Under the pieces are notes generated by a model. It did not search any database. It was given only the letters and a program-made list of their open reading frames with translations, and was not told the origin of the DNA. Both the position numbers and the translations under genes were made by a program. This document shows, piece by piece, positions 25,242 through 37,766 of a stretch of 64,000 nt of DNA. Position 1 is the stretch's first letter. Each line of letters starts with the position of its first letter. This DNA comes from Pseudomonas sp. PDM14 (GTDB taxonomy: Bacteria > Pseudomonadota > Gammaproteobacteria > Pseudomonadales > Pseudomonadaceae): contig NZ_JACVAQ010000003.1 in NCBI RefSeq assembly GCF_014851905.1, positions 124,001 through 188,000 of the forward strand, read 5' to 3'.

Positions 25242-25748
25242 ATGGATTCACGACTGCTGGGCAAGGCTTTGCTTCTTGGCGTACTGAGTGCCGCGAGCCT
25301 CGGTGTGCAGGCCGACGAAGCCGGCGGCAAGGGATGCGGTTGGGGCAACATGCTGTTCGAGGGCCAGCGCGGCCTGTTCCCCCATCTGCTGGCAACCACC
25401 ACCAACGGCACCTCGGGCAATGCCACCTTCGGTCTCACGTCCGGTACCAACGGCTGCGATTCCAGCACCAAGCTCGGCTATGGTGGCCGCTCGCTGCTGG
25501 CAATGAACGGCATGCTCGACAGCATTGCCGAAGATATGGCCCAGGGGCAGGGCGAGGCACTCGATGCCTACGCCACGCTGCTCGGTGTGGAACAGGCGGA
25601 CCGGGCGCATTTCGCCAAGGTCACCCACGCCAACTTCGGCACCATCTTCTCCTCGGCGGACGCGACCAGCGAACAGGTGCTGGCTGCCACGCTGGAGGTG
25701 ATGAGCCGCGATCAGCAGTTGGCTCGTTACACCAAGCAGCCGGCCTAG
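25242..25748 (+). CDS. DUF3015 exported protein (PA4607-like)
   Basis: The protein has 168 residues. A signal peptide (MDSRLLGKALLLGVLSAASLGVQA) precedes the mature start DEAGGKGCGWGNMLFEGQRGLFPHLLATTTNG, the DUF3015 signature of a secreted protein with two conserved Cys. It is divergent from the DUF3142 operon across 253 bp. Function is unknown. A strong terminator follows. Confidence 0.88.
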   Translation: MDSRLLGKALLLGVLSAASLGVQADEAGGKGCGWGNMLFEGQRGLFPHLLATTTNGTSGNATFGLTSGTNGCDSSTKLGYGGRSLLAMNGMLDSIAEDMAQGQGEALDAYATLLGVEQADRAHFAKVTHANFGTIFSSADATSEQVLAATLEVMSRDQQLARYTKQPA

Positions 25749-25765
25749 CGCCGTACACACCATCA

Positions 25766-25791
25766 GGCCGGGCGTATGCCCGGCTTTTTTT
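25766..25791 (+). terminator. Rho-independent terminator after DUF3015 gene
   Basis: GCCGGGC-GTAT-GCCCGGC is followed by seven T. Confidence 0.93.
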
Positions 25792-25900
25792 GTTCGCCAA
25801 TTCGCACGGGGTGCAACGGTAGACCAAGGTCGGATAGTGACTTGCCTGGGAAGAGCTAAGCTTGTGCGGCAGCTTGTCTGTCCATTCATTGGGAGCTTGT

Positions 25901-27988
25901 ATGAACAATAACAATAGCCTGCTGCGTCACCTGCCCTGGGCAGTGCTGGCAGTGGTGGGCGCCTGTGCCTTGGGTGTCGTGGCGCTACGCCGCGGCGAAG
26001 CAATCAACGCCTTGTGGATAGTGGTGGCGGCGGTTGCCCTCTATCTCGTTGCCTACCGTTACTACAGCCTGTTCATCGCCACCAAGGTGATGCAGCTGGA
26101 CCCGACCCGCGCCACCCCGGCGCTGCTCAACAACGACGGCCTGGACTACGTCCCGACCAACAAGCACATCCTCTTCGGTCACCACTTCGCCGCCATCGCT
26201 GGCGCCGGCCCCTTGGTCGGTCCGGTACTCGCCGCGCAGATGGGCTATCTGCCCGGCACGCTCTGGCTGATCGCCGGCGTGGTGCTGGCGGGGGCGGTGC
26301 AGGACTTCATGGTTCTGTTCATTTCTACCCGTCGTAACGGCCGCTCGCTGGGCGAGCTGGTACGCGAGGAGATGGGCCAGGTGCCCGGCACCATCGCCCT
26401 GTTCGGCGCCTTCCTGATCATGATCATCATCCTCGCGGTGCTCTCGCTGATCGTGGTCAAGGCCCTGGCCGAAAGCCCGTGGGGCATGTTCACCGTGATG
26501 GCGACCATACCCATCGCGATGTTCATGGGCATCTACATGCGCTACATCCGCCCAGGGCGCATCGGTGAGATCTCGATCATCGGCGTGGCGCTGCTGCTCG
26601 GTTCCATATGGCTCGGTGGGCAGATTGCCGCTGACCCGGTCTGGGGGCCGGCCTTCACCTTCACCGGCGTGCAGATCACCTGGATGCTGATCGGCTACGG
26701 CTTCGTCGCCGCGGTACTGCCGGTGTGGCTGATCCTCGCACCGCGCGACTACCTGTCGACCTTCCTCAAGATCGGCACCATCATCGCCCTGGCCATCGGC
26801 ATTCTGGTGGTCATGCCCGAGCTGAAAATGCCGGCGCTGACCCAGTTCACCGACGGCACCGGCCCGGTGTGGAAAGGCACGCTGTTCCCCTTCCTGTTCA
26901 TCACCATCGCCTGTGGCGCGGTGTCCGGCTTCCACGCGCTGATCAGCTCGGGCACCACGCCCAAGCTGCTGGCCAACGAATCGCACGCCCGCTACATCGG
27001 TTACGGCGGCATGCTGATGGAGTCGTTCGTCGCCATCATGGCCATGGTCGCCGCTTCGGTGATCGAGCCGGGCGTGTACTTCGCCATGAACAGCCCGGCC
27101 GCGCTGGTCGGCTCCGACGTCGTCAGCGTCGCCGCCACCGTCAGCAGCTGGGGCTTCGCCATCACGCCGGACGCGCTGGAAGCGGTCGCCCGTGACATCG
27201 GCGAGAACACCATCCTGGCCCGTGCCGGTGGTGCACCGACGCTGGCCGTGGGCATCGCGCAGATTCTCCACAGCGTGTTGCCGGGCGAGAACACCATGGC
27301 GTTCTGGTACCACTTCGCCATTCTGTTCGAAGCGCTGTTCATCCTCACCGCGGTAGACGCCGGCACCCGTGCCGGGCGCTTCATGCTGCAGGACCTGCTG
27401 GGCAACTTCGTCCCGGCCCTGAAGAAGACCGAGTCGTGGACCGCCAACCTGATTGCCACCGCCGGTTGTGTGGCGATGTGGGGCTGGTTGCTGTACCAGG
27501 GTGTGATCGATCCGCTGGGTGGTATCAACACCCTGTGGCCGCTGTTCGGCATCTCCAACCAGATGCTCGCCGGTATCGCCCTGATGCTCGGCAGCGTGGT
27601 GCTGATCAAGATGAAGCGTCAGCGCTACGTCTGGGTCACCCTGGTGCCGGCCACCTGGCTGCTGATCTGCACCACCACTGCCAGCCTGATCAAGCTGTTC
27701 GACCCGAACCCGGCCGTCGGCTTCCTGGCCCTGGCCAACAAGTACAGCACCGCGCTGGATGCCGGGCAGATCCTCGCTCCGGCCAAGGACATCGGCCAGA
27801 TGCAGCATGTGGTCTTCAACGCCTACACCAACGCCACCCTGTCGGTGCTGTTCCTGTTCGTGGTCCTCAGCGTGCTGTTCTACGCGATCAAGGTGGGCCG
27901 CGCGTCGTGGATCAAGCCGGAGCCTAGCGACCGGGAAGCGCCGTACCAGGCGATTCCGGCCGATGCGCCAGGGGTGACGCATGTTTAA
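25901..27988 (+). CDS. cstA: CstA/BtsT-family carbon starvation (pyruvate/peptide) transporter
   Basis: This 695-residue membrane protein has the CstA motifs [36 protein letters not shown] and [14 protein letters not shown] near the pore. Members of the family take up pyruvate or peptides during starvation. The ATG at 25901 is preceded by GGGAG. The upstream in-frame extension (12 codons) is not conserved. The stop overlaps the YbdD-like gene by eight bases, as in the btsT/yjiX and cstA/ybdD pairs of enteric bacteria. Whether the substrate is pyruvate or peptide is not resolved. Confidence 0.94.
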   Translation: MNNNNSLLRHLPWAVLAVVGACALGVVALRRGEAINALWIVVAAVALYLVAYRYYSLFIATKVMQLDPTRATPALLNNDGLDYVPTNKHILFGHHFAAIAGAGPLVGPVLAAQMGYLPGTLWLIAGVVLAGAVQDFMVLFISTRRNGRSLGELVREEMGQVPGTIALFGAFLIMIIILAVLSLIVVKALAESPWGMFTVMATIPIAMFMGIYMRYIRPGRIGEISIIGVALLLGSIWLGGQIAADPVWGPAFTFTGVQITWMLIGYGFVAAVLPVWLILAPRDYLSTFLKIGTIIALAIGILVVMPELKMPALTQFTDGTGPVWKGTLFPFLFITIACGAVSGFHALISSGTTPKLLANESHARYIGYGGMLMESFVAIMAMVAASVIEPGVYFAMNSPAALVGSDVVSVAATVSSWGFAITPDALEAVARDIGENTILARAGGAPTLAVGIAQILHSVLPGENTMAFWYHFAILFEALFILTAVDAGTRAGRFMLQDLLGNFVPALKKTESWTANLIATAGCVAMWGWLLYQGVIDPLGGINTLWPLFGISNQMLAGIALMLGSVVLIKMKRQRYVWVTLVPATWLLICTTTASLIKLFDPNPAVGFLALANKYSTALDAGQILAPAKDIGQMQHVVFNAYTNATLSVLFLFVVLSVLFYAIKVGRASWIKPEPSDREAPYQAIPADAPGVTHV

Positions 27989-28184
27989 CGACCTCAGCCG
28001 CATGGGGAAATACCTCGGCCAGGCCGCACGGATGCTGGTTGGCATGCCCGACTACGACACGTACGTCGAGCATATGGGCAACAAGCATCCGGACCTGCCG
28101 GTGATGAGCTACGAGGCGTTTTTCCGTGAGCGCCAGGAGGCGCGCTACGGTGGCGGAAAGGGCAGACCTATCCGCTGCTGTTGA
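27981..28184 (+). CDS. YbdD/YjiX family small protein
   Basis: The protein has 67 residues and contains [43 protein letters not shown] sequence, the DUF466 (YbdD/YjiX) signature ending in a basic Cys-containing tail. It is translationally coupled to cstA and is the expected transporter partner, with a role not biochemically defined. Confidence 0.93.
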   Translation: MFNDLSRMGKYLGQAARMLVGMPDYDTYVEHMGNKHPDLPVMSYEAFFRERQEARYGGGKGRPIRCC

Positions 28185-28248
28185 GCCTGGCTCGCTGAGC
28201 GCCGCACGCGACGCTCGGCGAGGCAGGTTAAGGTTGAGTGCACTACCC

Positions 28249-28280
28249 ACACGCCACGACTCGTCGTGGCGTGTTCTTTT
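28249..28280 (+). terminator. strong terminator after cstA-ybdD
   Basis: ACACGCCACGAC and GTCGTGGCGTGT form a perfect 12-bp inverted repeat around TC, followed by TCTTTT. Confidence 0.9.
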
Positions 28281-28360
28281 CCGGGCGGATAAAGCGCAGC
28301 TCATCCGCCATTCAACCCGCTCGGTGGACGATAGGCTCCGCCTTCCGCAGGACGATTCCG

Positions 28361-29335
28361 ATGTCACAGACTCCCATTCCCGTCACCGTGCTCAGCGGTT
28401 TTCTCGGTGCCGGCAAGACCACCCTGCTGCGCCACATGCTGCAGGCCGAGCACGGCCTCAAGTTGGCGGTGATCGAGAACGAATACAGCGACACGCCGAT
28501 CGACAGCCAGCTGCTGGGCGATGAGCCCGTGCAGGTGATGACCCTGGCCAACGGTTGTGTCTGCTGCTCGATCCATGTCGAGCTGGAAAAGGCCCTGTAC
28601 CTGCTGCTGGACAAGCTCGACAGCGGCGAGCTGGCCTTCGACCGCCTGGTGATCGAGTGCACCGGCCTGGCCGACCCGGCGCCGGTGGCGCAGACCTTCT
28701 TCGCCGGTGACGAGCTGTGCGAACGCTACGTGCTCGACGGCATCATCACCCTGGTCGACGCGGCCAACGCCGAACGCCATCTGCAGGAAACCATCGCCCA
28801 GGCCCAGGTCGGGTTCGCTGACCGCATCCTGCTGAGCAAGACCGACCTGGTCGGTGCCGAGCACATCGACGCTTTGCGTCAGCGTCTGCAGCGCATCAAC
28901 CGCCGCGCGCCGATCGCCGTGGTTGAGCATGGCCGCATCGACCTTGCCGAGCTGCTGGATATTCGCGGCTTCAATCTCAATGCCGATATCGCACCGGCGC
29001 TGACGCTGCGCCCGCTGACGCCCGTTGGCGCCAGTCCGGACCGTATCGCCACCCTGGTGCTGAAGAGCGAGCAGGCGCTGGATATCGACAAGTTGAGCGC
29101 CTTCATGGAGCGCCTGCTGGAAGAGCACGGCAACTCGCTGCTGCGCTACAAGGGCGTGCTGGATGTGGCTGGCGAACCGCGGCGCATGGTGTTCCAGGGC
29201 GTGCTGCGCCTGTACGGCTTCGACTTCGACAGCGAGTGGGGCGCCGACGAGAAGCGCGAGAGCGTGATCGTGTTCATCGGCGACAACCTGCCAGAGGCGG
29301 AGATTCGCCAGGGCTTTGCCGAGGTGGTCCGCTAG
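28361..29335 (+). CDS. CobW/YjiA-family metal-binding GTPase
   Basis: The protein has 324 residues from the ATG at 28361. Walker A GFLGAGKTT, the metal-binding CxCC motif with C66, C68 and C69, and the G-motif LSKTDLVG place it in the G3E family close to E. coli YjiA. The C-terminal CobW domain (VFQGVLRLYGFDFDSEWG) is intact. Such proteins use GTP to deliver metal ions, often zinc. Its position after cstA-ybdD mirrors the yjiX-yjiA order in E. coli. A terminator lies between, so it probably has its own promoter. Confidence 0.92.
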   Translation: MSQTPIPVTVLSGFLGAGKTTLLRHMLQAEHGLKLAVIENEYSDTPIDSQLLGDEPVQVMTLANGCVCCSIHVELEKALYLLLDKLDSGELAFDRLVIECTGLADPAPVAQTFFAGDELCERYVLDGIITLVDAANAERHLQETIAQAQVGFADRILLSKTDLVGAEHIDALRQRLQRINRRAPIAVVEHGRIDLAELLDIRGFNLNADIAPALTLRPLTPVGASPDRIATLVLKSEQALDIDKLSAFMERLLEEHGNSLLRYKGVLDVAGEPRRMVFQGVLRLYGFDFDSEWGADEKRESVIVFIGDNLPEAEIRQGFAEVVR

Positions 29336-29970
29336 ACGGTCGGTTCGTCGGCCAGCCCCAGCGCGTAGAACACCGCCAGCGCGGCGAAGGCGTCTTCACC
29401 GGCGTACTGCACCTGGTGTTCCGATAGCTGCGTGGCCGCCCAGTTGGAGGTGGTGGCCGACTTGGACTTGCGCAGTTGCCGGCCCAGGGCGATGGCCACT
29501 GCCGTGCGCACGCCGACTGCCTGCTTGTAGCCGAGCCGGCGCATGCCGCTGGCCAGGTCGATGCTGGCGCCGAGCTGCACGCCCAGCTTGCGCTGCAAGG
29601 GGCCGCGGTCGGATTTGAGGCCGAAGCCGACCTTGATCAGCTGCTGCGACTCGATCACCTCACGCAGGAAGTCGAGTGGCGGGTTACTGCTCAGCTGCAC
29701 GATGAAGGCCTGCTCGCGGGTGGCGAACTGCAGCACATGCGGGCCGGTACGTGGCGCATCGCTGGTGAAACAGGGTTTTGACTCGGTATCGAAGCCGATG
29801 AAGCGCTCGCGCCGCAGTGCCTGCAGGGCCGTGGCGAAGTCTTCCGGCGTGCGCAGTACGTGGATGCTCTGCAGCGGCAGGGCGTCGAACGGCGGCAGCA
29901 GCCTGATCTGCTCCTTGCTCGGCCGTTCGCGGTACTGGCGCTTGGCTTTCGACGGCTGATCCGTGCTCAT
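29332..29970 (-). CDS. 3'-5' exonuclease domain protein (DEDDy, RNase D-like)
   Basis: The protein has 212 residues. The DEDDy catalytic set is visible: D61 and E63 (GFDTES), D121 (GFGLKSD), Y189 and D193 (YAGEDAFAAL). There is no HRDC domain, so it is not RNase D itself. A basic N-terminal tail of about 25 residues may bind nucleic acid. It converges on the YjiA-like gene and the two stop codons share the palindromic CTAG. Confidence 0.9.
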   Translation of the reverse strand: MSTDQPSKAKRQYRERPSKEQIRLLPPFDALPLQSIHVLRTPEDFATALQALRRERFIGFDTESKPCFTSDAPRTGPHVLQFATREQAFIVQLSSNPPLDFLREVIESQQLIKVGFGLKSDRGPLQRKLGVQLGASIDLASGMRRLGYKQAVGVRTAVAIALGRQLRKSKSATTSNWAATQLSEHQVQYAGEDAFAALAVFYALGLADEPTV

Positions 29971-30107
29971 CGTGGTCTTCTGTGGCTGCGGTTACGAGCC
30001 ACCCTACGGTATAGGCCGGGCATTACAAAGCGTGGTTTCAGTTCGGGCGGCACAAAACACTTGGCGCACCCAGCGCAGCCGCCACACCTCGGTGGTTTCG
30101 AGGGCAT

Positions 30108-30137
30108 AAAAAAGCCCGGCATCGGCCGGGCTCTTTC
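30108..30137 (-). terminator. terminator downstream of glyA
   Basis: Read on the minus strand, GAGCCCGGCC-GAT-GCCGGGC is followed by TTTTTT. The plus strand has a weaker T-run. Confidence 0.9.
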
Positions 30138-30154
30138 TGTTGCGGGTGCTGGGC

Positions 30155-31408
30155 TTAGTTGCCGTACACCGGCAGCTTGGTGCAGATGGCTTTGACCTTC
30201 TCACGAACGGCATCGATCACCGCTTCGTTGTTCAGGTCGGCCAGGATGTCGCAGATCCAGCCAGCCAGTTCCTTGCACTCGGCCTCCTTGAAACCACGCG
30301 TGGTGACAGCCGGGGTGCCGAAGCGCAGGCCGGATGTCACGAACGGGGAGCGTGGGTCGTTCGGCACCGAGTTCTTGTTGACGGTGATGAAGGCTTTGCC
30401 CAGTGCGGCGTCAGCGTCCTTACCGGAGATTTCCTGTTTGATCAGCGAGAGCAGGAACAGGTGGTTCTGGGTGCCGCCGGACACCACGTCGAAGCCGCGC
30501 TCGATGAACACGCCGGCCATGGCCTGGGCATTCTTCACCACTTGTTGCTGGTAGGCCTTGAACTCAGGCTGCAGCGCTTCCTTGAAGCACACGGCCTTGG
30601 CCGCGATGACGTGCTCCAGCGGGCCGCCCTGGGCGCCCGGGAAGACGGCCGAGTTGAGCTTTTTCTCGATATCGGCGTTGGCCTTGGCCAGGATCAGGCC
30701 GCCACGCGGACCGCGCAGGGTCTTGTGGGTGGTGGTGGTGACCACGTCGGCGAACGGTACCGGGTTCGGGTACACGCCCGCGGCGACCAGGCCGGCCACG
30801 TGGGCCATGTCGACGAACAGGTAGGCACCGACCTTGTCGGCGATGGCGCGGAAGCGGGCGAAGTCCAGTACCTGCGAGTAGGCGCTGAAACCGGCAACGA
30901 TCATCTTCGGCTTGTGCTCGACGGCCAGGCGCTCGACTTCGTCGTAGTCGATCAGGCCGGCATCTGTGATGCCGTACTGCACGGCGTTGTACAGCTTGCC
31001 GGAGGAGGAAACGGAGGCGCCGTGGGTCAGGTGGCCGCCGTGGGCCAGGCTCATGCCGAGGATGGTGTCGCCGGCGCTCAGCAGGGCCAGGTAGACAGCG
31101 GCGTTGGCCTGGGAGCCCGCGTGCGGCTGGACGTTGGCGTAGTCGGCGCCGAACAGCTCTTTGGCGCGGTCGATGGCAAGCTGCTCGACCACGTCGACGT
31201 ACTCGCAGCCACCGTAGTAGCGCTTGCCCGGGTAGCCTTCGGCGTACTTGTTGGTCAGCACGCTGCCCTGAGCTTCCATCACCGCTGGGCTGGTGTAGTT
31301 CTCGGAAGCGATCAGCTCGATGTGCTCTTCCTGGCGCTGGGCTTCTTGCTCCATCGCGGCAAACAGGTCGGCGTCGTAACGGGCGAGGGTCAAATCACGG
31401 CTGAACAT
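30155..31408 (-). CDS. glyA: serine hydroxymethyltransferase
   Basis: The protein has 417 residues, equal to E. coli GlyA. The PLP lysine is K229 in [14 protein letters not shown], and the N-terminal [16 protein letters not shown] is intact. It converts serine and tetrahydrofolate to glycine and methylene-THF. Pseudomonas often carries more than one glyA. This copy sits beside morA, as in the P. aeruginosa locus. Confidence 0.97.
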   Translation of the reverse strand: MFSRDLTLARYDADLFAAMEQEAQRQEEHIELIASENYTSPAVMEAQGSVLTNKYAEGYPGKRYYGGCEYVDVVEQLAIDRAKELFGADYANVQPHAGSQANAAVYLALLSAGDTILGMSLAHGGHLTHGASVSSSGKLYNAVQYGITDAGLIDYDEVERLAVEHKPKMIVAGFSAYSQVLDFARFRAIADKVGAYLFVDMAHVAGLVAAGVYPNPVPFADVVTTTTHKTLRGPRGGLILAKANADIEKKLNSAVFPGAQGGPLEHVIAAKAVCFKEALQPEFKAYQQQVVKNAQAMAGVFIERGFDVVSGGTQNHLFLLSLIKQEISGKDADAALGKAFITVNKNSVPNDPRSPFVTSGLRFGTPAVTTRGFKEAECKELAGWICDILADLNNEAVIDAVREKVKAICTKLPVYGN

Positions 31409-31569
31409 GGCGGTCCTCTGCGGATCGGTGCGGGAAAAAGGCGCGCATTCTAACCCATAGCTCGGGCGCTGGCATATGAAAGCCAGTCATGTGACGGACA
31501 AGTGGCCTTCATCCGCACCGGGCCCTCTCGGCCGAGGGCTCTGCGCGGCGGTTTGCCTGGCCGGCGGGG

Positions 31570-34500
31570 TCAGTTGAGGACGAACAGGGCGGCGCCGCTG
31601 AACATCGCCTCGAACTTGCTGGCCGGCATTGGCTTGCCGAACAGGTAGCCCTGCACCTCGTCGCAGCCGTGGTCGCGGAGGAAGTCGAGCTGCTCCTGGC
31701 GCTCGACGCCCTCGGCGATGACCGAGAGGTTCAGGCTGTGCGCCATGGCGATGATGGCGCGGGCGATCTGCGCGTCCTGCTGGCCGCCGGGCAGGCCGTC
31801 GACGAAGCTGCGGTCGATCTTCAGCACGTCGATGGGGAACTGCTTGAGGTAGTTCAGCGACGAGTAGCCGGTGCCGAAGTCGTCGACCGCGATGCACAGA
31901 CCGAGCTTCTTCAGGCTGACGAGGATCTGCAGGGTTTCGCTGACGTCGCGCATCAGGATGCTCTCGGTCAGCTCCAGCTCCAGGCACGCCGGGGCGATGC
32001 CGCTTTCGCCGAGGATGCGCGAGATGCGCATGCCCAGCTGGCCGTCGGCGAACTGGCGGGCGGAAAGGTTGACCGAGACCTTGGGCACGCGCACCCGGGC
32101 GTTGTGCCAGGTCTTCAGCTGACGGCAGGCTTCGGCGATCACCCAGTCACCGACCTGCACCACCAGGCCGAGCTCTTCCAGCACCGGAATGAACTCGCCC
32201 GGCGCGACCAGGCCGCGTACCGGGTGCTGCCAGCGCAGCAGCGCCTCGACGCCGGTCAGGCGCTTGCCGTCGCTGGAGAGCTGCGGCTGGTAGTACAGGC
32301 GGAACTGGTCCTGCTCGAGGGCGTGGCGCAGGTCGCTTTCCAGCTCCAGGCGCTGCAGGGCGGTGGCGTTCATGTCCGCCTGGTAGAACTGGAAGTTGTT
32401 CTTGCCGCGCTCCTTGGCATGGTACATGGCGGTGTCGGCGTTCTTCATCAGCTGGCTCAGCTCGTCGCCGTCCTGCGGGCTCAGGGCGATGCCGATACTG
32501 GCGGTGACGAAGAATTCGCGGCCCTGCAGCACGAAGGGCTGCGACAGGCTGGCGAGAATCTGCTCGGCAACGTGGATGGCGCGGTTCAGTGCGCCCTCGC
32601 GGGTGTTGCGCGGGCGCAGCAGCAGGGTGAATTCGTCGCCGCCCATGCGCGCCACCGTGTCGTCCTCGTCGACGCAGGCGGCCAGGCGCACGGCCACGTC
32701 CTTGAGCATGCGGTCGCCGGCGGCGTGGCCGAGGGAGTCGTTGATCGGCTTGAAGCGGTCGAGGTCGAGGAACATCAGCACCACCCACTCATCATGCCGC
32801 TCGGCATGCTGCAGGGCGGTGTGCAGGCGGTCCTGGAACAGCGTGCGGTTGGGCAGCAGGGTCAGGGCGTCGTAGTAGGCCAGGCGGTGGATGCGCTGTT
32901 CGCTGGCCTTGCGTTCGCTGATGTCGTTGAAGAAACACACGTAGCTGACCAGGTCGCCGTCTTCGTCCTGCACCGCAGTGATGCCGACCCAGGCCGGGTA
33001 CTGTTCGTCGTTCTTGCGCTTGAGCCACAGCTCGCCTTCCCAGATGCCGTTCTTGTTCAGCTGGGTGAGGATGAAGGTCAGCTGGCCGGCCTGCTGACGG
33101 TCGGCGGTGAGCATGGCCGGCAGCTGGTCGAGCACTTCCGCGGTGGTGTAGCCGCTGATGCGCTGGAAGGTCTTGTTGGTCTGCACGATGTAGCCGGCCG
33201 GGTCGGTGACCAGGATCGCCGCCGTGGAGTGCTCGAAAACCGTGGCGGCCATGCGCAGGTCACGCTCGGCGCGGCGCTGCTGGCTGATGTCGCGGCCGAT
33301 GCCGAGCACGCCTTCGAAACGGTCCGACTCGTCCCACATCAGCGTCACGCGCATTTCCACGGTGATCTTGCGACCATCGGCGCGCAGGCAGTCGAAGACG
33401 AACGGCTTGGCGGTCAGGCGGGTCTGCAGGTCGGCGAGCAGGTGTGGCTCGCCCTGGGCCTTGGCCACTTCGTCGAGCAGGGCCAGCACGCCGCTGAGCT
33501 GGCGCGGGTTGGTCACGGCGCTGAACAGGCCGTTCTGCAGGATCCACTCGGGGCTGTAGCCGAAGAAGGCTTCCGCCGAGGGGCTGACGTAGGTCAGGCG
33601 CAGGTCGCTGTTGGACGACAGGATCACGTCGCTGATGCTTTCCGCCAGCAGGCGGTAGCGGCGTTCGCTGTCACTCAGGCTGGCTTGGGCGCAGATCTCG
33701 TTGTTGATGTCCTTGGCCACGCCGATCAGGCGGCTGACCCGGCCCTGTGCGTCGCGGCTGAGGGCGTGCTCGCGGATATCGAACCAGTGCCAGCTGCCGT
33801 CGCGGTGGCGCCAGCGCAACTGGCATTGCAGGGTCTGGCGGTTGCCGACGACCTTCTGCAGGTTGCGCACGCGCTGGTACAGCTCGAAGTCGTCGGGGTG
33901 GAGGATCTTCTCCCACAGCTTGTCGCCCATCAGGCGCAGCTCGTCCTTGCTGTAGCCGAGGTCCGGGCCCAGGCGGTTGTTGCTGAACAGCACGCGCTGG
34001 TTGGTCATGTCGTGCACGTACAGGGTATCCGGCACGGCGCGCACCACGTCCGACCAGAAGCGTTCGCGCTCGACCAGCGACAGCTCGACGCGCTTGCGGC
34101 TGGTGATGTCCTGCAGGCTCACTGTTACCGCGTGCAGTTCTTCGCGGCGCTGCGGCAGCTGCACGGTCAGCCACAGGTAACGCTCGAAGCCCTGCGGGGT
34201 GAGGATCTTGCTCTCGAAGCTGGTTTCCGCGCGGCTGTCGAGCAGCGCGCAGATCAGTGCGTAGCGGATGCCGCCGATGCGCAGCGGGCCATGGCCGATC
34301 ATGTGTGGCCAGATCTGCTCGACCGTGTCGACTTCCAGCAGGCGCAGGGTCAGCTGGTTGACCTCGGTGATGCGGAACAGCTGCAGCAGCGACTCCAGGG
34401 CCTGCGGGTTGGCCTCCAACCAGTTGGCGAACTGTGCGCTGCTGTTCAGGCCCTGTTCGCGCAGGTAGCGTTCCAGGGCGCTGAAGTCGAACACGCAGAG

Positions 34501-35793
34501 CGCCACGCCGCTGCCTTCGAAGATGTCCTGATAACGCCGGCGGGTGTCCTGTAGTACGCGCATGGCGTGCTGCTGCTCGGTCACGTCGCGCAATACCCAG
34601 GCCTGGCCGGAGGCCTTGGCGCCGCTGCTGGCGAGCACGTGGCAGGTCACCGTGTACAGGCGTTTCTGGCCGTTCTGCAGGATTTCCACCGGGTCGCTGT
34701 CGCCACGTCGGGAGTTTTCCAGCCAGGGCGCCAGGGCCGGCAGCAGGTTGAGCAGGTGGCGGGTGCTGGCGGCGGCGCTGGTCAGGCCGAACATCTGCTC
34801 GGCGCGCGGGTTGAGGTAGGTGATGAGGCCGTCGGCCTGGGTCACCAGCACGCGCTCGTCGATGGCACCGAGTGCGCCGATGGCATCTTCCAGCGAGCGC
34901 CGCGACAGGTCGTGGGATTCGCGCAGGCTGCGCTGCTCGCGCAGCAGGCCGAACAGGGCGAGCAGGGCGAGGGTGGCGCAGAGGATGAACAGCAGCAGCT
35001 TGCCCGCCTGCAGCGGCAGCAAGTCGGCGCGCACCCTGGCTTCGTCGAACAGCGCGTGCAGCTGCCAGTCACTGCTGCTCAGGCCGGTCTGCAGAATGCT
35101 CTGCGCGTGCTCGCTGTCGCTCAGGGGCGAGCTGTTCAGGGCTGTATCGGTATTCGCCTCGGTCTGGCGCAGGATCACCTGGCCACTGCGTTGGTCCTCG
35201 AGCAGCCAGGGCTGCTGTTCGCGGATGGCCGGCAGCCAGTTGTTCAGCGCACTCAACTGCAGGCGCAGCAGCCAACCGCCGCTCTGGTCGTTCGGCTTGC
35301 CCAGGATGAGGTAGATCAAACCGTTTTCGCGCGGGCCGTAGGCGTAATGGTAAGAGGCGTCCTTGTGGCTCAGTAGCTGGGCCAGCAGTGCGCTTTCATC
35401 CGCTGCCGGCGCGCTGTCGGCGAGGATGCGGCCCTGCGCGTCGAACCAGGCCAGGCTGTGCAGGGCGGGGTAGATTTCGTGCAGGTGGCCGAGCAGGCCC
35501 GCCAGCTTGTCTGCGCTGGGCGGCTCGGGGGCGTACTGTTCGAGGTAGACCTTGCCAGCCTCGGCCTTGAGTTTCATCGCCAGGCCCAAATGGCCGGCGA
35601 GCTGCGTGCTGTAGGCCAGGCTGCGCTGGCGCAAGCCGTCTTCCTGCTGCTGGAACTCCTGCTGCAATTGCCACAGCAGCAGGCCCAGCATCAGCGCGAC
35701 CAGCAGGCCGAGGGCGCCTTTGAGCGAGCCTCGGCGGGGGCCGGCGGACAGATCGCCCCGTGAACGAGGCTTGCGGCGAGGGTGTGTGGGCAC
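31570..35793 (-). CDS. morA: MorA-like membrane PAS-GGDEF-EAL c-di-GMP enzyme
   Basis: The protein has 1407 residues from a GTG at 35793, chosen because AGGA lies eight bases upstream. A TTG-initiated frame goes 19 codons further without support. Order of domains: TM helix (GALGLLVALMLGLLLW), periplasmic sensor of ~210 residues, second TM (LLLFILCATLALLALFGLL), at least four PAS/PAC units, GGDEF with intact GGDEF motif (RMGGDEFTLLL, about residue 1050), then EAL with intact EALLRW (about 1180) and the later ELTESILM, DDFGTGYSSLNYLK and KIDRSFV motifs. Both cyclase and phosphodiesterase sites look competent, as in P. aeruginosa MorA, which affects flagella, biofilm and secretion. Confidence 0.93.
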   Translation of the reverse strand: MPTHPRRKPRSRGDLSAGPRRGSLKGALGLLVALMLGLLLWQLQQEFQQQEDGLRQRSLAYSTQLAGHLGLAMKLKAEAGKVYLEQYAPEPPSADKLAGLLGHLHEIYPALHSLAWFDAQGRILADSAPAADESALLAQLLSHKDASYHYAYGPRENGLIYLILGKPNDQSGGWLLRLQLSALNNWLPAIREQQPWLLEDQRSGQVILRQTEANTDTALNSSPLSDSEHAQSILQTGLSSSDWQLHALFDEARVRADLLPLQAGKLLLFILCATLALLALFGLLREQRSLRESHDLSRRSLEDAIGALGAIDERVLVTQADGLITYLNPRAEQMFGLTSAAASTRHLLNLLPALAPWLENSRRGDSDPVEILQNGQKRLYTVTCHVLASSGAKASGQAWVLRDVTEQQHAMRVLQDTRRRYQDIFEGSGVALCVFDFSALERYLREQGLNSSAQFANWLEANPQALESLLQLFRITEVNQLTLRLLEVDTVEQIWPHMIGHGPLRIGGIRYALICALLDSRAETSFESKILTPQGFERYLWLTVQLPQRREELHAVTVSLQDITSRKRVELSLVERERFWSDVVRAVPDTLYVHDMTNQRVLFSNNRLGPDLGYSKDELRLMGDKLWEKILHPDDFELYQRVRNLQKVVGNRQTLQCQLRWRHRDGSWHWFDIREHALSRDAQGRVSRLIGVAKDINNEICAQASLSDSERRYRLLAESISDVILSSNSDLRLTYVSPSAEAFFGYSPEWILQNGLFSAVTNPRQLSGVLALLDEVAKAQGEPHLLADLQTRLTAKPFVFDCLRADGRKITVEMRVTLMWDESDRFEGVLGIGRDISQQRRAERDLRMAATVFEHSTAAILVTDPAGYIVQTNKTFQRISGYTTAEVLDQLPAMLTADRQQAGQLTFILTQLNKNGIWEGELWLKRKNDEQYPAWVGITAVQDEDGDLVSYVCFFNDISERKASEQRIHRLAYYDALTLLPNRTLFQDRLHTALQHAERHDEWVVLMFLDLDRFKPINDSLGHAAGDRMLKDVAVRLAACVDEDDTVARMGGDEFTLLLRPRNTREGALNRAIHVAEQILASLSQPFVLQGREFFVTASIGIALSPQDGDELSQLMKNADTAMYHAKERGKNNFQFYQADMNATALQRLELESDLRHALEQDQFRLYYQPQLSSDGKRLTGVEALLRWQHPVRGLVAPGEFIPVLEELGLVVQVGDWVIAEACRQLKTWHNARVRVPKVSVNLSARQFADGQLGMRISRILGESGIAPACLELELTESILMRDVSETLQILVSLKKLGLCIAVDDFGTGYSSLNYLKQFPIDVLKIDRSFVDGLPGGQQDAQIARAIIAMAHSLNLSVIAEGVERQEQLDFLRDHGCDEVQGYLFGKPMPASKFEAMFSGAALFVLN

Positions 35794-36052
35794 GCGCGAA
35801 ATCCTGCTAATTACTGCAGCCGTATTAAAGACTGTAAGCCAGGCGAACAAAGCGGGCTAGCATGCCCGTAAGTCGGGCAAAGTGCCATCACTGTCCGTCG
35901 CCCACGGGTTTGCCCAGTCTGGCGCATTCCGGTAGCTTTGCCGCACGTGCGCGGGAGCAGGGTCTATCATGCTGACTCGCCCGACGTTTTCGTCGCGGCC
36001 GTTCGGCCGGCGACGCGGTTTTCTCTCTTATATACGCAGAACCAAGGTCCCC

Positions 36053-37720
<1,668 letters not shown>

Positions 37721-37735
37721 CGCGCGCTGAAATGC

Positions 37736-37762
37736 AAAACGGAGCCTCAGGGCTCCGTTTTT
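37736..37762. terminator. bidirectional terminator after ettA
   Basis: AAAACGGAGCC-TCA-GGGCTCCGTTTTT has both A- and T-runs. It lies between ettA (+) and the converging nucleotidyltransferase gene. Confidence 0.93.
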
Positions 37763-37766
37763 CGTT